64,000 nucleotides of DNA from Microvirga sp. VF16 (GTDB lineage: Bacteria; Pseudomonadota; Alphaproteobacteria; Rhizobiales; Beijerinckiaceae): NCBI RefSeq assembly GCF_016864375.1, contig NZ_CP069357.1, forward strand, positions 248,001 through 312,000, written 5' to 3'. Under the pieces are notes generated by a model. The model saw only the letters and a program-made list of their open reading frames with translations. It searched no databases and was not told the DNA's origin. The first letter of the stretch is position 1. Each line of letters starts with the position of its first letter. Of this stretch, positions 44,053 to 50,869 are shown piece by piece. The translations under genes and the position numbers were made by a program.

Positions 44053-45399
44053 TCAGGCGGCAATTGGGTCCCAGAGAACGCGGGAAGTATCCGATTGTGC
44101 GGATGAACCCATGAGAACCGCCATGAGCCAGGCGACACAATGCCTGAGCCAGTTCAGGATCAGCCGCAGATTGTGCCCGGCGGCCACCAGCAGCGCATTC
44201 ATGGCGTCGCCCGCAACTCCGAGCAGGTGATTGCGGCCAAGGCGCCCGTCCGCCTTCATGTGCCCGATCATCGGCTCGATCGCGGATCGGCGTCTCAGCT
44301 CTCGTTTGATCGTCGGTGTGAGGCCGCGCCGCTGATGGGCGATGAACACGCGCTCCTTGCGCGCATAGTCGTGCCCGCGATAGCCCTGGTCGACGTCAAT
44401 GCGCGAGGGCTCCACGCCCGTCAGGGCCACGACCTGATCCATTGTCGCGCTGAGCGTGTGACCGTCATAAGGGTTGCCCTCCAGCGATTTGGAAGCGAGT
44501 ACGAAGCCTTCCCGGTTGGTCACCGCCACCGCAACCTTGGAGCCGAACTCGTACGGCCGATGCGCTTTCCCCTTTGCGATACACACCACCTCTGGCGCAT
44601 GCAGACTATAGAGTTTGTTCTTGCTCGTGCGCTCTTGGGTCAGAAGACGCTCTGTCAGACCGAGCAGAGGAGCAAACCGGCGTGAGAGCCCCGCATCCCC
44701 GGCGACTTTCCTGGCGACATCGCGGTACACGCGTCCAAGATAGGTCTTCAGCCGCTTGAGCTCTCGCCGCATCCGCCGCATCTGCCGGGCATGGGCATAG
44801 CGACCGACCTGCACGCTGGCGCGTTTGGCCAGGCGGGTGTGGGTCTGACGGAGCTTGAGGCCATGCCGCTTGGCCTGCCGCACAAGGGCGAGGAGAGCCT
44901 TGAGATAGAGCTTCGCGTCGGTGGGATGGGTGATGGCTTTGGGCTGCACGGTCGTATCGACGCTGATCCGCTCCAAACTGGAGGGCTGCACCGCGCCCGT
45001 GTCGAGCCCGGCCTGGATCGTGGCGGCCAGGAGCCACTCCAACCCGTCTGGTCCAAGCCGCTTGCGCCAGCGCGTCAGCGAGCTGGGATCGCACGGTAAC
45101 TCATGCTGGAAGTACTCGCAGCCGCAGAACCACTGCCAGTACGGGTTCTCGATCCAGCGCTGCACCACTGCTTCATCGGACAGGTTGAAGGTGTGCTGGA
45201 GATAGGACAGACCCACCATCAGGCGCGTCGGCTTCGCAGGCCTCCCGAGCGGGCGATAGAAGCGGCCAAACGCTTGGTCGAAGCCGTCCCAGTCGATCAG
45301 CCCGGCTAGGCGGCAGAGCTCGTGACGCTGATCCAGGATCTGATCGAGACGGCTGCGGTAGAGATCGCCGGAGCTCGGCATCGTCGGCTTGGGTCCCAT
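44053..45399 (-). CDS. IS5-family transposase (DUF772 type)
   Basis: A 448-residue transposase, unbroken. An N-terminal InsH-like domain (LMVGLSYLQHTFNLSDEAVV, ENPYWQWFCGCEYFQHELPC) precedes a DDE core (LERISVDTTVQPKAITHPTD, IDVDQGYRGHDYARKE, SAIEPMIGHMKADGRLGRNH). An Arg-rich helical insertion lies in the middle. I could not define terminal repeats. It separates the type I secretion pair from the copper-protein homologues. Confidence 0.9.
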   Translation of the reverse strand: MGPKPTMPSSGDLYRSRLDQILDQRHELCRLAGLIDWDGFDQAFGRFYRPLGRPAKPTRLMVGLSYLQHTFNLSDEAVVQRWIENPYWQWFCGCEYFQHELPCDPSSLTRWRKRLGPDGLEWLLAATIQAGLDTGAVQPSSLERISVDTTVQPKAITHPTDAKLYLKALLALVRQAKRHGLKLRQTHTRLAKRASVQVGRYAHARQMRRMRRELKRLKTYLGRVYRDVARKVAGDAGLSRRFAPLLGLTERLLTQERTSKNKLYSLHAPEVVCIAKGKAHRPYEFGSKVAVAVTNREGFVLASKSLEGNPYDGHTLSATMDQVVALTGVEPSRIDVDQGYRGHDYARKERVFIAHQRRGLTPTIKRELRRRSAIEPMIGHMKADGRLGRNHLLGVAGDAMNALLVAAGHNLRLILNWLRHCVAWLMAVLMGSSAQSDTSRVLWDPIAA

Positions 45400-45883
45400 G
45401 GCAAAACACCGGTTTTGAGCGGGTCAGTTCCCAGATGCTGGCATTCTACAATGCTTCGCCAAGACGAAGAATCCTTCAACCTCAATCAGTTGTGGGTTGT
45501 GCAGGACCGACTAAATATCATCTGATCACAGACAAGCTTTCGAGCGACAACATATTTGGGCCAATATATTGAGCCGCCCCAGACGTTCTCCAGCAGGCAA
45601 TGTGGCGAGCCAGCTTTTCGAAAGATAAGTTCGAGGCATGTCTCCACGATTAGAAGCCACTTGATGCCGAAGACGCAGTGAAATGCCGTGTAGAAGATGG
45701 CGTTGAAGTCAACTCGACAGCCATCTTCTTTATCGACCGATCGTGACATTAGACGACCTTGGAGAAATTTCTCATGGTGGACAATGGCACCTGAAGGCCA
45801 CGTGAGAGTTCGAAGCGGCGCACTTTGGTCAGTTGCGAAATTTATAAAGTGCTAACCAGCCTGGAACTCGACAATGGACGAGC
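45400..45883. other. intergenic, no clear gene
   Basis: An 87-codon minus frame (45486-45749) has a Cys-rich, unnatural composition and is not supported. The stretch is somewhat AT-richer than average and probably includes the end of the IS5-type element. Confidence 0.4.
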
Positions 45884-46354
45884 CTATCTCGGTGCTGACT
45901 CTACCCGGAATGTGACCGGTATTCGGCCCGCTGTCTCGAAAACGAGCGTCGCCGCGATTGTATCACCTTCCGTGAACGGGGCTTCAATGCCCTCGAACAT
46001 GATGTGCCCCGCCCCTGACGGGAGCGAGACCTCGCCATTTGGGGGGACAGGAATTCCGTCCCGTTCATGTTGGCGAACAGCGCCGCTGTCAATCGAAGCG
46101 CGGTGAACCTCCACGTTCTCCGCTATGGGGCTTTCGATAGCTATGAGTCGATCTGCGGTGGCTGCGTTGTTACGCACGATGAGGAAACCAATTCCCACTT
46201 TCTCCCCTCCTCGTGTTGGGCGCACGACACCCTGACTGATTGATATTTCGCCTGCTTTGATCTCTTGGCCTTGAGCCGAGGCCTCAATCGAGATTGCAGA
46301 CGCCGCGGCAAGAGTAGAGAAGAGCAAGCCTTGTTTGAAGATGTTCATGATCAT
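45884..46354 (-). CDS. PCu(A)C-like periplasmic copper chaperone homologue, altered site
   Basis: A 156-residue exported protein with a signal peptide (FKQGLLFSTLAAASAISIEA, cleavage near ASA-QG) and the cupredoxin-like PCuAC fold. The copper site of the family is H-x10-M-x21-H-x-M. Here the spacing is exact, but the second ligand is Gln95 instead of Met (His84, Gln95, His117, Met119). The nearby Met-rich stretch is also lost (SGAVRQ). PCuAC proteins deliver copper to the CuA/CuB centres of cytochrome oxidase; this one may bind copper weakly or another metal. A second in-frame ATG two codons downstream is possible. Confidence 0.85.
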   Translation of the reverse strand: MIMNIFKQGLLFSTLAAASAISIEASAQGQEIKAGEISISQGVVRPTRGGEKVGIGFLIVRNNAATADRLIAIESPIAENVEVHRASIDSGAVRQHERDGIPVPPNGEVSLPSGAGHIMFEGIEAPFTEGDTIAATLVFETAGRIPVTFRVESAPR

Positions 46355-46518
46355 TCCGTGGTGATGAACAGAAACCGGGTGTTTCTATAGTGGTGAGAAA
46401 AGGTCCTACCGGGCACTGGCTGGAGCCACTCATGGTCTGAAACGCTACGGCATCAAGCGCAAAGATGAGCAACAATACGCACTCGGCCGAGTTTTCGTCG
46501 GTTGACGCCGCAAGCGAA

Positions 46519-46989
46519 CTAAGGCTTCGGCTTCGTCTGTAGCTCTCTTAAGTTAGCCAGCTCCTGCGTGGCGATATCGACCGCATACTCTGCCGTCTCC
46601 CGCAGTTTCGGATCGCTCCCATAATCCAGCATCACTGATCCCAGGGCGACCATCCCTTCATACTGGGCAATCAGCAGCCGCATGAAATCAGCGTCCGGAT
46701 TACCACTGAACTCGACATCGAGGCTCCTCTTGAGTTCAGCAACAGCCCTTTTGTAGGCATCGACTGCCCTCATCAAGTCGCTGCGTGGTAGCAACTTCGG
46801 CAGTTCGTCATCCAAGGGTGACTGGTGCAGGGTGCCAGGTGGCATCCTGCTTTCCCCTGGAGATTCGTATACCTGTGAATCGCCGCCCTGACTGACGGGA
46901 GGATTGTTGGCAGTTTGAGCAAGAGCATGGTCGTAGCTCCCCGACACAACCGTGACCCATGCTGCGGCGACAAGGATTGAGATTTTCAT
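46519..46989 (-). CDS. DUF305-like exported protein lacking the paired histidines
   Basis: A 156-residue protein. Signal peptide MKISILVAAAWVTVVSGSY ends near ALA-QT; a polar linker follows, then a four-helix-like domain (MRAVDAYKRAVAELKRSLDV, DADFMRLLIAQYEGMVALG, AVDIATQELANLREL). Layout and helix signature match DUF305/CopM proteins, where the motif is M-x-x-HH-x-G-A-x-x-M-A and supplies metal ligands; here HH is QY. The start at 46989 has GGAG seven bases upstream. It lies 164 bp from the PCuAC-like gene on the same strand. Function unknown; DUF305 proteins are often linked to copper tolerance. Confidence 0.7.
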   Translation of the reverse strand: MKISILVAAAWVTVVSGSYDHALAQTANNPPVSQGGDSQVYESPGESRMPPGTLHQSPLDDELPKLLPRSDLMRAVDAYKRAVAELKRSLDVEFSGNPDADFMRLLIAQYEGMVALGSVMLDYGSDPKLRETAEYAVDIATQELANLRELQTKPKP

Positions 46990-47257
46990 TTGCAACTCCG
47001 TCACTGCTGGATCTGGATGGAACGTGCAGACTATGCCGACCTTAAGCCTCACGTTCACTTCAGAGCGGGAACGATTGGCTAGGGTCCGCACGTTAAGTAG
47101 GTGAATGAACAGTGCGCTGCTGATCGCCTGCGATCTCCTGGCCTGAGCAGATCCGCATTTCCAGAAGCGAGCTCTTGATCCGGATCGCCTTCGACCGCGA
47201 GTGCCACAAAGTGACTTGGACGCCACCGCTCCTTGAAAAATTGGATGCGACGCGGCA

Positions 47258-48112
47258 TTAGCCGCCTCCATGTCCGCCGTAGCCCCAGAGATAGATGGAT
47301 GCGAAGAGGAACAGCCACACCACGTCGACGAAGTGCCAGTACCAGGCGGCGAACTCGAAGCCGAGGTGCTGCTTGGGCGTGAAGTCGCCGCGATAGGCGC
47401 GCAACAGGCAGACGGCCAGGAAGATCGTGCCGATGATCACGTGTGCGCCATGGAAGCCCGTCGCCATGAAGAAGGTGGCGCCGTAGATGTTGCCTTTGAA
47501 GCCGAAGGCGGCGTGGCTGTACTCGTAGGCCTGGACGAAGCTGAACAGGATGCCGAGGATCACCGTGAGCCACAGGCCCGCCTTGAGGCCCTGACGGTCG
47601 TTCTCCAGCAGCGCGTGGTGCGCCCAGGTAACCGTGGTGCCCGAGGTGAGCAGGATCAGCGTGTTCAAGAGTGGCAGGTGCCAGGGATCGAAGGTCGCGA
47701 TGCCCTTGGGCGGCCAGACGCCGCCGAGAGCCTCGACACGCGAGTAGAGCTGCGGGTCACCAGCATAGAGAGCAGCATCGAAATAGGCCCAGAACCAGGC
47801 GGCGAAGAACATCACCTCGGAGGCGATGAACATGATCATGCCGTAGCGGTGGTGAAGCTGAACCACGCGGGTGTGATAGCCGGTATTGGCCTCGCGCACC
47901 ACGTCGGTCCACCAACTGAGCATGGTGTAGAGCACACCGATGATGCCGGCGCCGAAAATGAAGGGACCGAGGTGCATCCCGGCGATGGCGATGTCCTTCC
48001 ACCAGGTCACGAACCCGGATGCCATCAGGAAGGCACTGACCGCGCCGATGAGCGGCCACGGGCTCGGTTCAAGAATGTGGTAGTCGTGGTTCTTTGTCTG
48101 CGGATCGGCCAT
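47258..48112 (-). CDS. ctaE: cytochrome c oxidase subunit III (orphan)
   Basis: A 284-residue seven-helix subunit of the heme-copper oxidase. Conserved parts: HDYHILEPSPWPLIGA at the start, the VVQLHHRYGMIMFIASEVMF region with lipid-contacting residues, LLTSGTTVTWAHHALL, and the terminal WYWHFVDVVWLFLF. In a cox operon it normally follows ctaG and comes with subunits I and II. Here no such genes are adjacent, so this is a stray or duplicated copy. A CoxF-like small protein is at 63601. Confidence 0.95.
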   Translation of the reverse strand: MADPQTKNHDYHILEPSPWPLIGAVSAFLMASGFVTWWKDIAIAGMHLGPFIFGAGIIGVLYTMLSWWTDVVREANTGYHTRVVQLHHRYGMIMFIASEVMFFAAWFWAYFDAALYAGDPQLYSRVEALGGVWPPKGIATFDPWHLPLLNTLILLTSGTTVTWAHHALLENDRQGLKAGLWLTVILGILFSFVQAYEYSHAAFGFKGNIYGATFFMATGFHGAHVIIGTIFLAVCLLRAYRGDFTPKQHLGFEFAAWYWHFVDVVWLFLFASIYLWGYGGHGGG

Positions 48113-48264
48113 TTCGTGTCGTCTCCGTGCCTCGAATGTGAACTCGCTTCAAGACGGCTCGTCGGAGCGAACCCCCAGCTGCCTTGGGTCCAACGCGCAC
48201 GCTGGTGCTCCGCCTCCGGCAGCCCCAGTCCGCGGCTCCTTGCCCGATCTCTGAATCGCTTGGT

Positions 48265-49040
48265 TCATGGCATCACAACCTCGCTATCTGGCTCCCGCGT
48301 ACCCGAAATCGGGCGGGACTGGGCTCCCAGTTCCGGTGGTTCAACCGGAAGAGTGAACGCCGGGCTTGGGGTCGGCTTCCGGATTGGTGAGGCATTTGTC
48401 TGGGGCAGCCGGTCAAATGCAACGACGCGCGCACCAACTGGGGTTCGGCGAGCAAGGTCGATAATATCCGCGTTGAACATGCGGAAGCACCCGGATGAAA
48501 CCGCACGGCCGATCGTTCGAGGCTCATTCGTGCCGTGAATTCGGTAGAGCGTCTCGCCCAGGTAGATGGCGCGAGCCCCAGAGGGTTTTTAGGTCCCCCT
48601 GGCAGGAAGGCAGGCAGACGCGGATCGCGCTGACGCATCTCCTTTGGCGGGCGCCAGTCCGGCCAGGTGGCCTTTCGGCTCACAGGAAGTTCCCCCGTCC
48701 ATGTAAAGCCCTGCCGTCCAACACCGATGGGGTACTGAAGTGCCCGTTCCGGAGACAGCACACGAAGAAGTCGACGCCCTCGGGTGTCCACCAGAATGGT
48801 GCCGACTTCGTACGAGGATACAAACGGGACTACGATCCGTGACAGCTGAGATGGCCGTCGCCGGATCTCTGCAGGTGGTATGGGGTCAGGGACCGTGATG
48901 TTGATCCCGGTATCTTGTGGGTGTTGGGTCGCAAGCGCGGGTGCGCTCAGGACGAAGACGGCGGCGATCAGGCTCGTGTGCGCGATGCCGATTTTTGTGC
49001 GCCAGCCACGCGGATGCCATTTGTCGGTCGAGAAGGTCAT
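48265..49040 (-). pseudogene. L,D-transpeptidase (ErfK/YbiS type) with one frameshift
   Basis: Starts MTFSTDKWHPRG with a signal peptide-like ALAT segment. The YkuD domain begins VDTRGRRLLRVLSPERALQY and IGVGRQGFTWTGE, up to LPGGPKNPLG. One base is missing in the G-run near 48583. In the next frame the domain continues with ARAIYLGETLYRIHGTNEP (catalytic His) and RAVSSGCFRMFNADIIDLAR (nucleophile Cys), then a Pro-rich tail to 48265. Without the shift it would be a normal enzyme. It starts ten bases after the ICMT-like gene, so the two form an operon. Confidence 0.85.
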
Positions 49041-49050
49041 GCTTGCAGGC

Positions 49051-49677
49051 TCAAGCTCGCTTTGGAACAATGTGTGAGGAAACCCCGCCAATCCAGCGCG
49101 GCACCCGACGGGCATAATCTTCGTAGACTGCCCCGAACGTGGCTCGCAGCACCCGTTCCTCAATGCGAACCTGCGCCCGGATCGCCAGCAGCGCCACGGC
49201 CGTAACGGCGAATTGAACTGGATCGGGAAACACCAGCAGCAGCCCGAGAAACACGCCGCTCTGTCCAACAAACACGGGATTCCTCGACCAGCGGAACGGC
49301 CCCGTCACGACAAGTTGCCCTTGCTGGCCCTCAGCGGCGCCGATCCGCCATGCGGCGCCCATGTGGTATTGCGACACAAGAGCGAAGCTGCCTCCCACAG
49401 CGATCAGCACAGCGCCCAGGGTTGAGACAACGCCGCTGTGAGACAGAAGGCCGGACTGGAACAGTCCGACGGACCCGCCTTGCCACACCCGGTAGCCAGG
49501 CCAGAGGAGCGCGCCGAGGAATGCAGCCCGAAAGGCTAATCCGGTCCAGCGCTGCCGCGGATCACCGGCTCCGAAGAGCCAAACAGAGCGTCCCATGATC
49601 CGCGCTGCAAGCATGGACAGGGTCAGGAAGCCCGCCACGTAGAGACAGACCAGCAGGGAGGCACCGATCCTAATCAT
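49051..49677 (-). CDS. isoprenylcysteine carboxyl methyltransferase-like membrane protein
   Basis: A 208-residue protein with about five helices and the ICMT/PEMT signature: LVVTGPFRWSRNPVFVGQS, then after a helix the RIEERVLRATFGAVYEDYAR motif that binds SAM and the head group. Bacterial members methylate lipids or small membrane substrates; the true substrate is unknown. The stop lies just upstream of the frameshifted L,D-transpeptidase gene. Confidence 0.85.
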   Translation of the reverse strand: MIRIGASLLVCLYVAGFLTLSMLAARIMGRSVWLFGAGDPRQRWTGLAFRAAFLGALLWPGYRVWQGGSVGLFQSGLLSHSGVVSTLGAVLIAVGGSFALVSQYHMGAAWRIGAAEGQQGQLVVTGPFRWSRNPVFVGQSGVFLGLLLVFPDPVQFAVTAVALLAIRAQVRIEERVLRATFGAVYEDYARRVPRWIGGVSSHIVPKRA

Positions 49678-49895
49678 GGTCGCCTCGTCTCGACAGAACG
49701 GTTGCCCTCATCAGGCTGCAGCCCAGCCACAGATAGAGGGCCGACGCCCCGGGCCCGATTGCAGCTTCTGTCCGGCACCTGCATTCTCTCACTCCGGTTC
49801 AGTTTAAGCTCCTGCGGGAGTTCGGCAGCCCATGTGACCCTCACCTGCGGCTGAAATCGCCCTTGTTCGAGAAGCCGGTGGGACGCCGGCCCTGG

Positions 49896-50531
49896 TCAGG
49901 GCTTCGCTGCCAGCAGGGGTTCGAGAATCTTGTCGAAACGATCGAGAGGCAGTGCACCGACCTCCTTGCGGCCATTGATGAAGAAGGTTGGCGTCGAGTC
50001 GACCTTGAACGACTGCGTTGCCCGGTCGGCAATCTCTCGGATTCCGTTATAGGTCTTCTCGTCGCGCAGACACGCCTCTACGGTCTCTCGCCCCATCCCC
50101 GCTTGGCGCATCACCTGGACGAGAGCGTCATAGGGCTTGTCGGCATGGTTCCATGCCTCCCCCGTCTGATAGAGCATGTCGACGACCGGATACCACTTGT
50201 CATCGCCGGCGCAGCGGGCGAGCATGAAGCCCGCCGTGGCCAACGGGTCGAGCGGAAACTCCCGGATGATAAAACGGACTTTGCCGGTATCGACGTATTT
50301 TGCCTTGAAACTCGGCCACGTCGTTTTGTGAAAGTTCTGGCAGTGATGACAGGTCAGTGAGGCGTACTCGATGACGGTCACAGGGGCATCGGGGCGGCCG
50401 ATCATCTTGTCCGGCAGAGGGCCGGGCTTGAGAAGCTCGGCCTGATCCACAACCTCTTGCGCCAGCGCACTGCCCCCAGCAAGCACGAGGCCAGTTGCAA
50501 GGCTACCCACCATGAAATGACGACGGAGCAC
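49896..50531 (-). CDS. DsbA-family periplasmic thiol oxidoreductase, metal-promoter controlled
   Basis: A 211-residue exported protein of the thioredoxin_4 group. Signal peptide FMVGSLATGLVLAGGSALAQ, active site TCHHC (Cys61, Cys64) in VIEYASLTCHHCQNFH, and cis-Pro loop VDSTPTFFING. DsbA-type proteins introduce or repair disulfides. The start is GTG, supported by a strong AAGGAGG seven bases upstream. The transcript would begin near 50557 from a CadR/PbrR-like promoter (50565-50595) divergent from the P-type ATPase. Soft metals such as Cd, Pb and Hg attack thiols, so co-control with a metal pump makes functional sense. Confidence 0.93.
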   Translation of the reverse strand: MLRRHFMVGSLATGLVLAGGSALAQEVVDQAELLKPGPLPDKMIGRPDAPVTVIEYASLTCHHCQNFHKTTWPSFKAKYVDTGKVRFIIREFPLDPLATAGFMLARCAGDDKWYPVVDMLYQTGEAWNHADKPYDALVQVMRQAGMGRETVEACLRDEKTYNGIREIADRATQSFKVDSTPTFFINGRKEVGALPLDRFDKILEPLLAAKP

Positions 50532-50564
50532 TACAGACCCTCCTTTCCCGACTCAAAGACGGGC

Positions 50565-50595
50565 AGCCTAGGACCTCAAGCCACTAGAGGGTCAA
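50565..50595 (-). promoter_or_regulatory. CadR/PbrR-like promoter of the DsbA-family gene
   Basis: On the minus strand: TTGACC (50595-50590), a 19-base spacer and TAGGCT (50570-50565). The spacer contains CTCTAGTGGCTTGAG, a dyad around AGTGGCT as in CadR and PbrR sites. The over-long 19-bp spacer is the MerR-family hallmark, requiring regulator-driven DNA distortion. Confidence 0.75.
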
Positions 50596-50810
50596 GAGGC
50601 GGCTGTGACTTTTCGGATCGGGCAGCCTTGATCCGGCAGCGTCTCCAAAATGGATCAACCTCACGGTCATTGAGGAGCGAAGAACCGGCGTCCGGTCCTC
50701 GTGGATTGGCCCTGATGACGGCTGAGCCGGGCGAGTGGCCACCGCTGGCTTGGCTGTTCAATGCCGAAAGGCTGGCTGGAGAGATTCCCGACTTTTTTGG
50801 ATTTTTCCTC

Positions 50811-50841
50811 TTGAACCTCAAGTGGCTCGAGGTTGTATCAC
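50811..50841 (+). promoter_or_regulatory. CadR/PbrR-like promoter of the P-type ATPase operon
   Basis: TTGAAC (50811-50816), a 19-base spacer and TATCAC (50836-50841). The operator AACCTC...GAGGTT is a clean inverted repeat around AGTGGCT. The ATPase ATG at 50870 is 29 bases after the -10, giving a short leader with GAGAGGA as ribosome-binding site. Confidence 0.8.
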
Positions 50842-50869
50842 GAGTTCAAACGGTCGAGAGGACAATGGA

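Noticed and set aside
47270..48538. Plus-strand 422-codon frame opposite oxidase subunit III
   Set aside because: Antisense shadow; the subunit III protein on the minus strand is unmistakable.
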